This document shows, one piece after another, positions 1-11,947 of a stretch of DNA of 64,000 bases. Position 1 is the stretch's first letter. Each line of letters begins with the position of its first letter. Position numbers and translations under genes: made by a program. The notes under the pieces were generated by a model. The model searched no databases and had not been told where the DNA came from. It saw only the letters and a program-made list of their open reading frames with translations. Origin of the DNA: Chelydra serpentina (Eukaryota; Chordata; Testudines; Chelydridae); NCBI GenBank assembly GCA_037349315.1, contig JBAIAC010000007.1:682001-746000 (forward strand), in the 5' to 3' direction.

Positions 1-34
1 ATGTTACAAGAAAGAGAGAAGAGGGAGTGCTTAC

Positions 35-197
35 CGTCTTCACTTTCTGAAGGACTTTCTTTAGCCATCTCCATGTCTGTTACTTCAAAATCAGTCAAGA
101 CTGTGCCACCCACTTCCTTGAAATCTTCAGCATAGGACAGGGCCACTTGTCTATAATTCACAATGCCAGTGTATGGGGAATCAAGGGCCATCACACC
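35..197 (-). CDS. L2HGDH: L2HGDH coding exon 5
   Basis: Reads [20 protein letters not shown] onward and ends ESPSESED, matching the region of the human enzyme after the PYCR motif (aa 157-210 here). The acceptor is CAG|GGTGTG and the donor is G|GTAAGC. It ends with one base of the next codon (phase 1). The following exon is left of the window. Confidence 0.9.
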
Positions 198-3100
198 CTG
201 AAATGGTATTGGATAAATTACAGAAAAAAAAAAAGTTGGGTGGGTAACTAAGATGTGTGCCTCTAAATGGCTCTCAGTTATAAATCAAGTTAAATAACCC
301 TTGCTTACAGGGTTAAAATCCTTGTATAATCCTGCACTACAGACAGTGCAATATAATGTGTATATGGCCACAGTGGGCGTTTTCCCTAAAGTGCAGCTGT
401 TTCTAGTGCTTCCTGTCACTAAAAGCCAATTACATCACCTCTGCTGTGAGATACTCCCTGAACTGGATGTCAGAAATACTAGGCTGTTCCCAAAACTGGT
501 CTTTCCATAACCAGAGAATAACTAGCAGCTGTTCTATCATGAGCCCAGGCAGGGCAAGTGAAATTCTTATGTCACTCACTGGCACACTGTTACCTTTGCA
601 TCAAAGGGACTCAGTTTCCTGTATAACTGATTTCTTTCAGCGCACTGGTAAGGAACACAGACATGCCTTAGCTTCTCATCCGTAAAATGGGGATAATAGC
701 ACTTTCCTACCTCACAGGGATGTTGGGATAAATATATTAAAGATTGTGAGATGCTCAGAAACTTTAGATACATAAATAAAATAAGATTCAAAACCATAAT
801 GCGGTTTTAAGTTTCCTTTTCATTAATTTTGTTCATATATTTAATACACAGTGCAATGCGCTCTTTATAATTCCTATATTGTGCCAGTTCTCTTCTGTTC
901 AGGATGTTGGGAATCAGCTTAGGATAACAGACGTCAACTCAGGATACCAAGGTGCACTGAACCAGACCCACTTGATTTTACTCATTTGCAGAGCTAAATG
1001 CTTAGCCAGATTACTAATGCACACATATATTTCTATATATTTTACACAATAGCCACAAAAGCTAAATTAAGGTAATACTAAGAGTCCCTTTCAGACAGGT
1101 TTTTGTCTGTCTTTTTTTACCACATACATCTAGATGACTACAGTAACTTCTAAGCAATCACCCACACAAACCACTTCAACAGCAGAAAACTTTCAGATGA
1201 AGCAATACAGGGCTGTTTCCCTCCCAATTTTCCTTTTAACCAAAGAAACAGTAATAAAAAGTCTTGAAACTAACAGGCTGACCACATTTCTGATCTCCTC
1301 CTACAGTAAAGACATACATGCGAGAGCAAAGTGTTATGGAACAAGCCTAGCACAAAAACTGACTACATTCAAACTGGTTTGAATCAGAACTGTGCGCTTC
1401 CAGCTAAAGAGAGATTTGCACTTGCTACCCAGCTTCACTGATATTGCACACAGAATCATAGAATCATAGAATATCAGGGTTGGAAGGGACCTCAGGAGGT
1501 CATCTAGTCCAACCCCCTGCTCAAAGCAGGACCAATCCCCAATTTTTGCCCCATATCCCCAAATGGCCCCCTCAAGGATTGAACTCACAACCCTGGGTTT
1601 AGCAGGCCAATGCTCAAACCACTGAGCTATCCCTCCCCCCCATGATTAAGACCCTACGTGAACTGTGGAATGACTGTCAAATAATTGCAGCTGAGTTCTG
1701 GACAAGACATGGAAAATCGCAGAAAAGTAATAATGGACCCTTATTATTTGTGGTCATTTGGAAAAAGCTGACAGCAGGAACCCCCGCTGTCAGTCCCAGG
1801 GCGGCTGGCACTCCCGCTGTCAAAATTGCGATGGAAGCTAAATATTGCGGGATCTGCAACATCGCAAAGTAAGCAGGGCTTTAAACAGGACTATTATATA
1901 GAGAAAAGAGCCTCTCAGCAAAAATGCACACATGGGAGCTCTGAACTGGGGAGAGGAAAGCCTAAGTACTGATTGGTAACCATTCCCACTCCCCAGGGAA
2001 AGCTTTCTAATCCCCATTGGTGATTAAAATCTGTCCAACCCTGGGTACATCAATATTACAGAAGAGTCTATTTTGTCTCAAGTCACTATTTGAGACTCTC
2101 AGTTTTTGGCTGTAGGTATGTGACTCAGGGATTGCTTGGTGTCAACGAGCAGAGGGCACGGGAGATGCATGGGGTGGTACAGGGATCCCCATAGTCAGAT
2201 ACATGCATATTAGTTCTCCAAAGGGTGGCATGTAAGGTCTCTACTGAGATCCAGTAGCTCACTGGCCATTATAGTCATTTTGAAATGTATGGTATGGATA
2301 ATATTTAAGGAGTTAGGTTTCTATACTGGAAATTACGTTCTTAAACTCTTTTACTCCTCGGGGAATTGTGCGCCACTGCACAAGCGCAGAATTAATGTCC
2401 CCTGCAGATTCCCCCGCCCCGCAGAATAACTGATTCTGATGGGGAGGCGAAAGAAAGCTGTGAGAGGGGTCACACTTCAATTACACCTTTCGTCCACCAG
2501 GGGCTGCTGTGGCACTAAAGGGCAGCTGGCTCACAGGCCTGAGCAATCAGCTGCCGAGAGGGAGGAGGAGAGGCTGCCTTCCTCATAGAACCCTGCCCAT
2601 GGGGCCAGGTGAGGAGGCACAGGATATGAGAGGGTCGGACAGAACGGGACACATGGGTTTGCTGGGGGGGGGGGAGGGGTCACACAGAGTGGAGTTCAGA
2701 AGGGCTAGCAAGGGGAATAGACTGGGGCCAGGGCACAGGAGCTATGGTGGATGTTTCAAGGAGGAAGGTTTTGCAGCATCTCCTAAAATTGGGCTAGGAG
2801 AACATTTCCTAAAAATATGGCTAGTATCATTTCTTTAAAGAGGTATACATACGCAGGGTTGGTTTGGGGCTAAATATTTCTGTACTATAAATTAATTCCT
2901 TTTTGCTGGCAGTTTTTATACCACTGGGATTTCAGGCACTCCTTTGAACACATCACCCATTGAGACTGCTACGGGGGCAGCGTCATCTAGAGTTTATGTT
3001 AAAAAGAATGTAACGGATGAGTTAGATAAACTGACGCTTTTCATTCCATTTAAGAATAATAAGGAACTTACCCTGCAAAAGGGCTCCTTTGCTTGTATTT

Positions 3101-3484
3101 CTTTTGCACTTATCAGTTTCAGATCTCTGACGTTGTTCAGCAGCCCTCGCTCATACAGTGCTTTGAGTCTTGGAATTTCTTCTTGTTCAACAGCTACTAT
3201 TAGCTTCAGAAAGGATGACAGCGTTCATGAGAGACATCAACATGGTAATAAAATACATTTGCAGTGCATGAAAATGCAAAGGAAAAGCTACTGTTCAGTG
3301 CATTGATGAACACAAGACCTCACTAAACACATACAGTAACTCCTCGCTTAACTTTGTAGTTATGTTCCTGAAAAATGCTACTTTAAGCGAAACGATGTTA
3401 AGCGAACCTATTTTCCCCATAAGAATGAATGTAAATAGCGGGGGTTAGGTTCCAGGGAAATTTTTTTCACCAGACAAAAAACAT

Positions 3485-3523
<39 letters not shown>

Positions 3524-6500
3524 CCATATACAGTAAAAGTTTTAAACAAACAATTTAATACTGTACACAGCAATGATGATTGTGAAGCTTGGTTGAGGTG
3601 GTGGAGTCAGAGGGTGGGATATTTCCCACGGAATGCCTTACAGCTAAATGATGAACTAGCACTTGGCTGAGCCCTCAAGGGTTAATGCATTGTTGTTAAT
3701 GTAGCCTCACATGCTACAAGGCAGCACGAATGGAGGGAGGAGACACAATAGACGATGGCAGTGGCTGCAAACATTCCCTGCGGAAACTGAACATGATGAT
3801 GAACGCACGCTATCCCACTGGAGTGCACCACTCTCTCCACTTTCCAAAGTGCCGGGGGTGGGGGGTGGGTGCATGTGTGTGTGAAACAGAGACACACAGA
3901 GTGTGTGTGTATGTGTGTGTGTGTGTGTGTGTGAGACACGTGCATTGCCCCTTTAAGTACGCTGACCCCACTCTAAGTACATTACCTTTTTAAGTTGATC
4001 AGCAAGTTGAGACAGCAGCTGCTGCCAGCAAGCTCCCTCCGTCCTGAGCCCTGTCATGTCCCGCCCTGCTCCATGGAGATGGGGTAGAGGAGCGGGGGAG
4101 GGGGACACCCTGACATTAGCACCCCTCCTCCCCCCCGCCCCTGCACAGCAAGCAGGAGGCTCCCGGGAGCAGCTCCAAGGCAGAGGGTAAGAGCAGCACA
4201 CAGCAGTGGGGGGTGGGACAGCTGAACTGCCCGGCAATTGACAGCCTGCTGGGTGGCTGCCACACAGGGAACTTAGGGGAGCAGATAGGGGGGCTGCCGA
4301 CCCACCCTGGTTCCAAGCCCCCACCAGCTAGTGCAACGGGCTGCTCTTCCTGCAAGCAGCGGACAAAGCAGGCAGCTGCCAAACAACGTTATAAGGGAGC
4401 ACTGCGCAACTTTAAACAAGCATGTCCTCTAATTGATCAGCGACTGAACCACATTAACCAGGACAACGTTAAGTGAGGAGATACTGTACCAATACGCAGG
4501 CTTTGTCAACACTAGCACTTTTGGCCGTAAAACTTTTGTCAATCAGGGGTGAAAAACAACAACCCCTGACCGACATAAGTTTCATTGACAAAAGTGCCGG
4601 TGTGGACAATGCTATGCCAGTGGCAGACACTCTCCCGATGACATAGCTACTGCCGCTCATTGGGGGTGGTTATATTATGGCGGTGAGAGAGCTTTCTCCC
4701 TTCGGCATAGAGTGACTACACGGGAGACCTTAGAGTGGCGCAGCTGCAGTAGAACAGCTGCGCCGCTGTAAGGTCTGTAGTGTAGACACAGGGCTTGTCT
4801 ACACTACTGCGTGGGGTTGATCTAAGATACGCAACTTCTGCTACGTGAATAGCGTAGCGGAAGTTGACGTACTTAGATCGACTTACCGCGCTGTCTTCAC
4901 TGCGATAAGTCTACAGCTGACACTCTCTCGTCGACTCCGCTTGTGCATCTCGTTCTGGTGGCGTGCCAGAGTCGACGGGAGAGTGCTCAGCGGTCGATTT
5001 ATCGTGGCTATACTAGCCACGATAAATCGACCCCCGCTGGATCGATTGCTGCCCGCTGATCCGGCGGGTAGTGTAGACAAGCCCTCAGCCTCAGAGAGCA
5101 CTACCACCCTTAAAGGAAGTGTGAATAAGGGGTGTTTAGAAACAATTTAACTGACCCTCCATGGAAGACATTTGCAACAAGTGCCATAATGCCAAAGCTT
5201 AGCGCGTGAAGGAGGCAGGAGGATGTGGTTTTAAATCCTGTTGGGGCGCTTTTAAAAATAACATTTAACTTAACCCAGCAGCAAGAGAGTTTGAGATGTA
5301 TATGGAGGAGAAGGAAGAAAGACACACAGTGGGGTGTCCTAATATGGAGTCTAAACTACAGACGTTGTCATCGCACCTCAGTAGACTATTGCCTTGCAGT
5401 GTCTGGGCCCAAGGGAGGAATTAATTTGAGTTCCTGCAAAAAGATGACAAGGGCAAACTCACCCTGAAGGATTTAACCGTGTCCATGTACACTTATGTTC
5501 ACACCAGAATATTCCCTTGGTGAAATTACCACAACAGGGTGTGTGGTAGTGTTACACTGTATACATCAGACAGTCACAGTTTCCAAAGTTAGAGAGAGAA
5601 GATGCGGCAGCTACTGTACCTTGCCACACTGTTTGTACGGAATTCCCTTTCGGTCACAGTACTCATAGCAGAGGGCTGCACCCTGCACGCACAATTTAGC
5701 TTTCAGAGATCCAGGTGTGTAGTAAATTCCACTATGAATAACACCACTGTTATGTCCACTCTGGTGGCAGGCTAAATAAAGAGAGAAGTTATGCTATTAA
5801 AATACATGCTCCACGTATCTTAGATTCAGACACTACCTTCATTCTTTCAGTCACCAGAAAAATGATCAATCTAAGGCTGTGCCCTAGTTAGATTCTACAG
5901 TAAAAAGATATCTTAATGCGATAACATACCACTCCAGGAGATTCCTCCTTTCATTCTCCTCCAAGCTGCTTAGAGTGGCTGGGTGGGACACAGTCAATGA
6001 GAGGGGCTGCAGGGAGCAGTCAATCAGGGCCCAGCAGGCTCATATAAAAGGAGCTGAAATGGCTGGATAGATGAGTCTACTTGCAGGGTCCAGGGGAGCA
6101 AGAGGTGCTCCTGGCTGGCTGCAGGGGCTGCAAGGCAGGTAGTTGCTGGCAGGGAACTGGGGAAGCAAGGGAACAGCTTCTGGCTGGCTATCAAGACTCA
6201 ATTAAGATGGGCTACGGGGAAATGGCCCAGGGAATCGCAGTTAGTTAGAGACATGGCACATAGTTGCTACTTAGAGGGTCCCTGGGCTGGGACCTGGAGT
6301 AGTGGGTGGGCGTGGGTGCTCCCCTTCCCCAACAGCCAGTGAGGACGTGGTTGTGCCCTGAGAGAAGGGAGTGTAGACAGGCCCAGGGAAGGCCCATGAT
6401 TCTTGATTTAAAATGCCATGACGAAGAGAGGGGTCCCGGGAGCGGGAAGGTGGCTGAGAGTGGGGGGCGGAAGGTGGCTGAGAGTGAGCCTGTCCTGCAT

Positions 6501-8360
6501 TCACCCATTGGACAGCGGGACCTGAGTGGCACTACAACACAGAATGCCAGGTCGCAATGCCACTCACTCAAATTTGGCCTGGCTGGCCCCCATCGTGACG
6601 GCGGGGCAGCGGGGCCAAACCTGAGCGGTGTTGCGACCCAATGCACCAGGTCAAAATTCCTGGGCCCAACCCCGTGGGACAAGGACCACAGAAGCTGCCA
6701 CTGCAGGGTGAGTTTATTAAAATCACAGACACAAGTCATGGACAAATGGGAAAATCCATTACATTTTTCCCACCGTGACAAACCTGCAGACCTAGCCATA
6801 GGCCTTCCTAAACTGATGGTTTTCCAGTCACTGTGATAGATGTAGTGGTACATCACAGGCGTAAGCGCCACAGATACAAACAGCAACTTTACCTTTTGCA
6901 TCAATTCAGCTGCACTGATGTCATTTACCCCTTCACATAACACAAGAACTAGGCAGCAGGTTTAAAACAAACAAAAAGGACGTACTTCTTCACACAACAC
7001 ACAGACAACCCATGGAACTTGTTGCCAGGGTATGTTGTGAAGGCCAAAAGTGTAACTGGGTTAAAAAAAGAATTACTGTAGTTAAGTTCATGGAGAACAG
7101 GTCCATCAATGGCTATAAGCGAAGATGGTCAGGGATGTAACCCTATGCTCGAGTGTCCCTAAACCTCTAACTGCTGGAAGCAGAGACTGGATGACAGGGG
7201 ATGGATCACTCCGAATTGCCCTGTTCTGTTCCTTCCCTCTGAATCATCTGGCACTGGCCGCTGTCAGAAGACAGGATACTGGGATAGATGGACCATTTGT
7301 CTGACCCAGCATGGTCATTCTTATGTTCTTCTGACCAGTTGGGGGCAAATCCCCAGTCAAGACAAGGCCAAAGACTCATCCAAGGAGCTATTATGCTCTT
7401 CCTCCCTATGTTTGCATAGTCCAGGCCTGCACAACTCGTAAAGCGGCGAGGGCCATATTACTTCAAAGAAAACAGCTGAGGGCCGAAACCCCCCGGCCTA
7501 GCGGAAACACCCCCCCCACACACAGCGCCACCCGCCCCGCGGACACAACCCTCTTCCCTAGCACTGGGGTGTGGAAGCCTGTAGAGGGGGAAAGAAACAG
7601 CGCGCATAGGGTGACCAGATCACAGCAGTAAAATAGCAACCGCCCCCCCTCCCCGCTCAGCCCCATCATCACACCCCTCTTCACCCCCCCAGGGGTCACT
7701 ATATTACTGCACACAACAGTCAATCAATGCAGTCGTAGATAAATCTCTGCATTATGCATTTTTGTATAACTTTTATATGACTTTGTATTGAACCTTGGTA
7801 ATATGTTATAGTGGGCCCCTAAGGTAGTATAATTAAGGTAAAAGAAAAATATCTTTTTGCTAGAAGTAGAATAAGATCTTCCCCCCACTTTGTATTCAAT
7901 TGCCCTGTTGAATGAATGAGGCGTGAATGAAGGCGTGGAAGGCAGGCACCTCCAGACAGCTGCAACCCTTGGTGCAACCCTCACCTGCCTGCCTGCCTGC
8001 CTGCTGCTAGCCTCTTACCTTCTGCTGCTGCCCCCGCCCCCTGCCGCTGGCTCACCCTCACTCCCCAGCCTGCCACTGGACTCTTCACCAGCCCACCCAC
8101 CAGCCGGCCGTTGGCTTGCCCCACCCCGCCGCTTGCCTACTCACCCCCCCGCGGGCCGCACAGTGAGCCCAGGCAGGCCGCATGTTGTGCAGGCCTGGCA
8201 TAGTCCCTTGACAGGACTGCACTGTGAAATTAGTCCAAAGGGGAACCCTTCATTCATTTCCGATAGATGGGCAGATAGATACTGTTTCCCCATCATTAAA
8301 AAAGCCTCCCATTTTTTAATTAATTTGTTCCTCAATTCAATACCCTTAAAATTGCTATTG

Positions 8361-8396
<36 letters not shown>

Positions 8397-11300
8397 AATT
8401 AAAATATCTTACAGACTGACACCAGGAAACCAGAAATAAGCAAGGGAAGAAAATGCAAACTTCTTTGTCACTCTCTGATACGGTGGACAACATGGATATC
8501 ATACCTAACTCCTTCTCCTTTTCCAGCACACTGAACGTGAGCGATGGGTGTCGCAGAATGAGCTCTCTGGCAGACGCAAGCCCCACAATTCCACCGCCGA
8601 CAACCACCACATCAAAAGTGCTATTTAAAAAAAAGAGGTCATGTTGTAAATGCTCGCTAGCAACATGCTTCACATTTACATGGAAAGAAGCTTCATTTTA
8701 GCAAATGAATGTTGGACCCCTTTACAAACGTCTTCCTGAAGACCCACTTCTTCTGAAATGCATACAGGAAGCCCGCTGACTAAGTCATCCACTGATTTAC
8801 GCTGAGGAAAGGTGCGGAAGGTTGGGAGGAAAGAGGGGGGGTGTTTTTTAAAAAAACCAAACACCTGGAAGTGAAGCTGGAAATTGCTGTGTGAGGAAGA
8901 CTAGGGAGTTGAAGGGTGACAGAATACGCAGAGAAAATGTACAGTTCAGTGGGGGGGGGGGGGGGGGGGGGGAGGGGAGGGGAAGGATTAAAATCCGTAA
9001 CTAACAAGGCATATGTCTATATTCACCCTGATCACAATACTTGTGTCTCATTTTGTCCAAGCGTCTTCTGTCTTTCTGTTTTAGATTTTATATTCTCCAG
9101 GACAGGGCCTGGAGTTGGAAAAGCGCCTAGCACATTTTGAGTGCTAGCACAATAACTAATAATGCTAAGAACGCAGTAGATTATCAAACTGTTTGCTCCT
9201 CCCTATTTTGATAGATGCAATTTTCCCTTCGATGACCTGGAATCAGCAAGTCCAAGGCTCCAACTTGACAGCGTCAAGTCATTCTTCCTGAGCATTTATG
9301 ACATCCCCATTCTCTGTGCAAGTCCATAGAAGAGCTACCATTTAGCCAGGCAGGAACTTTAGAGCAGACGCACAGATGAAGCCACAACCACAGATCTTAC
9401 TCCAATGTTGCGATCATCTGAATTTAATATTGTCTCATTGTTTCTTTGTACACCCCCTCCCCATCTGCGTGTACCCACCTGTGGTCTCATCTTATACTAA
9501 GATTGTAAGATCTTCAGGACAGGAACTGTCTTTTTGTTCTGTGGATTAGAATGTGGTGTACTGAGGACTGCGTTGGAATTGCAAGCTATCAATTTAAGAT
9601 GGGGAAGGTTTCTGAATCCAGCTTGCAGCCTAGAGCCTGGACGGCTCTGTAGCAAAGCATGAGCACAGCAGACAGACCATCTGGAAAGAGCCAGGTGGGG
9701 TGAGCTGTGTCTCAGTGACTTAGAGAGCAGCCTGTTTTCTCTCTCTCTCTCTGTTTTGAGGTTCTTGTGTGTTACTTGTTCTGAATTCTAAGAAATAAAG
9801 TAGTGTTCCATTGCAACCGTGTAACAACAGTATTTGTTTTCTATCTCATTTCTGGCTGCATGCTGTGAACATAACAAAGCATCCATTTTGTAATACAGGC
9901 TTAATACTTAATGGAATGACCATGTCTGAGAAGCTATGACTAGAGCCCTGTATCCGCATCCATCTACGATCTGCAAAAGTGGTCCATGGATATCTGCAGA
10001 GGTGGATATAAAGCAGATATCCATGGATTTGCAGGGCTCTAGCTATGACAGAGTAATCTAAAGCCATCAACTCCAGGTATTCCTGATCCCCTGCAACAAC
10101 GATGAACTTTCTACGCAGTAGCCTGGCTGGGAGCAAGGACTGGAGTTACTCAGCCTATAGCAAATGGCTGGGAGATCTGCAGTTTCTTTTACTAGCTACA
10201 TGACCAAAGGAGCCAGCGACTAAAGTTAAGAAGAGGTGCCTCTGAGCAAGGAGGCTGTCCGTGTCCACTGCCATATGCCAAGAAACCTGTCCAGAGAGAG
10301 ACGCAAAGCAAGAGTCTGCCTAGCCTAAGGATGTTGACCGGGCCTCGGGTTCACAGAAGAGAAGGATCAGACTAAAGGGGGGTGGAGGCGGGGAAGGGAT
10401 CATCTCAGGACTGTTTGTGGTTTCTTCAAAGATCTGTAACTCTGTGCTGTTTAAAGTGCCTATAATTAATACATTACTTTGCTAAGCTTGCATTCATCCG
10501 TTGTCTGCCACATTGTTCCAGTTAATCAAGAAGCTCAGTGCACCCAGAGCAAGGTGGAAGGAAGTCAGGAGATGTGTGTAAGCAACCGGGGGTTCGGGAG
10601 GCCTGTGATCCTGATTCAGAGGTCTAAAGTAGCTAGGCTGCAGAGCCCCTTGTCTCAAGGAAGAGGTACAGACATAATGTCTGCAACTGGGAGTGTGCCT
10701 TGGGGATCAAGAGCTAGACAGAGACCTGGCTGGCTTAGGAGCACACAGGATCCAGCCAGTGGGTCAGCTCACAAACCAGAGTCTGTCCAGAGCGGGGGAC
10801 TGGGTCAAACTGTGACACCAACTTGCAGTGACGCTTATTTTTTAAGAGACAATAGTTGTAGTTCCCATATTGTTGTGCGCTCAACATTCCTGACCCATTC
10901 ATTCTTTCAGGGGAATCCAAGTGTTTTGGTTTATTTCACTGCTGTTAGGCCACCACGTGCTCTAAGGTCCCAATTCTGCCAAAAGCCACGCACGTGCTTA
11001 TTTATGCCCTGCCTGTAATAATCCCACCACATCAGCGGACCACTCACCCCGGCAACAGTTAAGCACATGCTTAGGTTTTTGCAAGATTGGGTCCTAGGTG
11101 AGCTGTACTCGATCTACCTGCCCCCCAAAGGGGAAGTGGGGGGCACAGCGCGCTGCGAGCACCACAGGGGAATAGTTAACACACACCAGCGGCAGCTCTT
11201 TCCAGCAGACGCCAAGGTCACGTCTCAAACAGTTTCAGGGGCACAGGAGAAGCGTTAGGAGCCGCTGAAGGGTCACGGAGTTTCCCCGCGGGCAGATTTC

Positions 11301-11699
11301 GCGGCGAATCCTTCGCTCCCCCTGCAAGGGCAGAGATCGCTCAAGGAAAGCGCAGCGCAGCCGGGCCCGGGCCAACCTCCGTACCCGGGGCGAAGGCAGA
11401 CCCCGTCCCGCCAGCCCCCGCACGGCCAGCGGGCGCCGCCCCCATTCGGGCCAAGCGAGACTGAATCCGCTTCGGCTCCGTCTACTCCGAAGTAAGCGCG
11501 TCCACACGCTGGCCCGGCTCTAGTTCCAGTTCCCTCCCGCTGGGCTAGCGCCGGGCCGGGCGCGGTGGGGCTGAGCCGGGGTCCGTCCCCCGGCGCTCCC
11601 GCGGGAAGGGCCCCGACCCCGGCGGCCTCACCTACTGCGGCGGCGCTGGGGCCCCCCCAGCCGGGCCCAGGCGCGGCCCGCCCTCAGCAGCGGCGGCAT
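35..11699 (-). CDS. L2HGDH: L2HGDH, L-2-hydroxyglutarate dehydrogenase (gene level, exons 1-5, 3' part outside window)
   Basis: Mitochondrial FAD-dependent enzyme that oxidises L-2-hydroxyglutarate to 2-oxoglutarate. Five coding exons are seen on the minus strand: 11632-11699, 8505-8620, 5620-5771, 3072-3203 and 35-197. Spliced, they give 631 nt, about 210 residues, roughly the N-terminal half (the human protein is about 463 aa). The phases join cleanly (AG|C, G|CC, 0, 0) and all junctions are GT-AG. The product has a short Arg-rich presequence (aa 1-22), the dinucleotide-binding strand with GGGIVG at aa 31-36, and the conserved [14 protein letters not shown] block at aa 66-79. The presequence is about 25 residues shorter than in human; no upstream in-frame ATG was seen. 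Transcription starts in the CpG island shared head-to-head with DMAC2L. Introns contain many transposons. Identity rests on residue-by-residue agreement with the vertebrate family and on synteny with DMAC2L and CDKL1. Confidence 0.93.
198..3071. other. L2HGDH intron 4
   Basis: Intron between coding exons 5 and 4. It holds a tRNA-derived SINE at about 1453-1640. An unclassified GC-rich stretch at about 2350-2760 looks like an old interspersed repeat. I see nothing coding in the rest; the short ORFs are scattered and lack splice support. Confidence 0.7.
1453..1640 (-). mobile_element. Tortoise-type tRNA-derived SINE with CR1-like tail
   Basis: Read on the minus strand it starts with a tRNA-like head: an A box (TAGCTCAGTGG) and a B box (GAGTTCAATCC). 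A linker follows (CCATTTGGGGATATGGGGC), then a CR1-like tail ending in GGTTGGAAGGGACC reversed. The same architecture recurs at 33348-33520, 53109-53275 and 55574-55790. The family is known from cryptodiran turtles as the Pol III/SINE and is the best organism marker in the window. Confidence 0.85.
3072..3203 (-). CDS. L2HGDH: L2HGDH coding exon 4
   Basis: 132 nt, 44 codons (aa 113-156), phase 0 at both ends. Begins [20 protein letters not shown] and ends KEPFCR, matching the family. The acceptor is CTGAAG|CTA and the donor is AGG|GTAAGT, a consensus site. Confidence 0.93.
3334..4486. mobile_element. Tc1/mariner (Tigger-like) non-autonomous element with TA target duplication
   Basis: The left terminus CAGTAACTCCTCGCTTAAC is mirrored by the right terminus, which reads CAGTATCTCCTCACTTAAC on the other strand. 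A TA dinucleotide flanks each end (3332-3333 and 4487-4488). The interior carries a (TA)n run near 3487-3514 and a (TG)n run near 3902-3933. No transposase ORF is evident, so it is non-autonomous. It lies in L2HGDH intron 3. Confidence 0.85.
4495..4790. mobile_element. hAT-type MITE, 'TGTCTACACTA' family, first of an adjacent pair
   Basis: Ends with GGCTTTGTCAACACTAG on the left and a reverse-complementary GTAGTGTAGACAC on the right. Its ends resemble the neighbouring 4793-5085 element and the elements at 17402-17606 and 34815-35106. Boundaries are approximate and no clean target duplication was found. Confidence 0.55.
4793..5085. mobile_element. hAT-type MITE with TGTCTACACTAC termini
   Basis: AGGGCTTGTCTACACTAC at the left is matched by GTAGTGTAGACAAGCCCT at the right. 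It contains an internal hairpin, CGATTTATCGTGGC with its complement at about 4995-5030. No transposase. Related to the element at 34815-35106, which shares the CGATAAATCGA hairpin and the GATCTAAGATACG segment. Confidence 0.75.
5620..5771 (-). CDS. L2HGDH: L2HGDH coding exon 3
   Basis: 152 nt: two bases completing the split alanine codon plus 50 codons (aa 63-112). Reads [20 protein letters not shown] early and ends KQCGK. This includes the conserved [10 protein letters not shown] block near the FAD and substrate pocket. The acceptor is ATTTAG|CC and the donor is AAG|GTACAG. Confidence 0.94.
5930..6330 (+). mobile_element. Possible LTR-retroelement fragment
   Basis: Contains a TATA-like CATATAAAAG (about 6041) preceded by GC-rich, CAAT-like text and followed by a purine-rich leader, the look of an LTR U3/R region. 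No paired LTR or coding domain was found. Tentative; it could be another old repeat. Confidence 0.35.
6965..7330 (+). mobile_element. CR1 LINE 3' end (5'-truncated)
   Basis: Ends in the turtle CR1 signature: GTCAGAAGACAGGATACTGG, then GATAGATGGACCATTTGTC, CTGACCCAGCATGG and CTTATGTTCTT. Closely related copies occur at 23935-24225, 48550-48922 and, reversed, 49992-50225. No ORF2 remains. Confidence 0.85.
7422..8197. mobile_element. Non-autonomous hAT element, 8-bp TSD GCATAGTC
   Basis: Terminal inverted repeats CAGGCCTGCACAAC and GTTGTGCAGGCCTG are flanked by exact GCATAGTC duplications at 7414-7421 and 8198-8205. It has a GC-rich interior and no transposase. The left edge of the long duplication lies 10 bp inside its right terminus (8188). 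The second copy (59479) keeps only the last 10 bp of the element plus the right-hand TSD. Confidence 0.9.
8363..8394. repeat. (GT)n microsatellite
   Basis: About 16 GT units just downstream of L2HGDH exon 2 in the intron. The second copy at 59654-59685 has about the same length. Confidence 0.95.
8505..8620 (-). CDS. L2HGDH: L2HGDH coding exon 2 (FAD-binding motif)
   Basis: 116 nt. Encodes the Rossmann-type FAD-binding strand and turn: [20 protein letters not shown], with GGGIVG at aa 31-36, ending LEKEKEL. The acceptor is TTTAAATAG|C and the donor is TTAG|GTATGA. It begins with the last base and ends with the first base of split codons, matching exons 1 and 3. An identical exon lies in the duplicate at 59796-59911. 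Confidence 0.95.
8621..11631. other. L2HGDH intron 1
   Basis: Contains a poly-G run (about 8950-8972), an old dispersed repeat (about 9070-9170) with AGCGCCTAGCACA text, a (CT)n run near 9737, a 101-bp hAT MITE (9941-10041) and, at its right end, the start of the CpG island. No other exon was recognised. The whole intron is repeated in copy 2. Confidence 0.75.
9941..10041. mobile_element. 101-bp palindromic hAT MITE, 8-bp TSD GCTATGAC
   Basis: TAGAGCCCTG at the left and CAGGGCTCTA at the right, with exact GCTATGAC duplications at 9933-9940 and 10042-10049. The interior is strongly self-complementary (GATATCTGC repeats). It is present in both copies of the duplication (second at 61241-61341). 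Confidence 0.9.
11632..11699 (-). CDS. L2HGDH: L2HGDH coding exon 1 (start codon and presequence)
   Basis: ATG at 11697-11699, with A at -3, opens an Arg-rich presequence, [15 protein letters not shown] and then GPQRRRS. It ends in a strong donor, AG|GTGAGG. The two trailing bases join C from exon 2 to make Ser, giving [12 protein letters not shown], as expected for the family. The basic, acid-free N-terminus fits mitochondrial import. A longer Arg-rich ORF nearby (11235-11507) was rejected because it starts with GTG. Confidence 0.85.
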
Positions 11700-11947
11700 C
11701 CTGGGCTCGTCCCGGCGGCGGCGGCTCTCGGCGCCCGAGCCCGCCCCGCTCCTCCCACCGCCTCGAGAGGAGGAGTCGGGCCGGCTGCTGCCCGGGTGTC
11801 GGAGCGGGCCGGAAGCAGGCCCAGGGGCGCCCCGCCGGGCCGCTCCCCGGTAGCCATGGGCGGGGTCCCGTCCCAGGGCTTCTCCTCCAGCCCCTGGGGC
11901 CGGGCCGGGCCTGCGCCGCCTCAGGCCGCAGGAAGCCCCGTGGCCGG

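Larger units (their letters stand above)
3204..5619. other. L2HGDH intron 3
   Basis: Largely transposon-derived: a 1.15-kb Tc1/mariner-like element (3334-4486) followed by two adjacent hAT-type MITEs (about 4495-5090). The remaining unique sequence (about 5100-5600) shows no feature I recognise. Confidence 0.75.
5772..8504. other. L2HGDH intron 2
   Basis: Holds an LTR-like stretch (about 5930-6330), an old GC-rich repeat sharing short segments with 47540-47700 (about 6490-6680), a CR1 3' end (6965-7330), a complete hAT element (7422-8197) and a (GT)n run (8363-8394). The left edge of the 4.5-kb duplication (8188) lies in this intron. Confidence 0.75.

Noticed and set aside
6245..6943. Long minus-strand ORF (232 aa) with an overlapping 176-aa plus-strand ORF
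   Set aside because: Lies in repeat-derived intron sequence; low complexity and no family resemblance; open on both strands because of base composition.
11235..11507. Arg-rich minus-strand ORF conserved in both duplicate copies, looking like an L2HGDH first exon
   Set aside because: Its first codon is GTG and no in-frame ATG exists. The ATG exon at 11632-11699 has a strong donor and the right phase.
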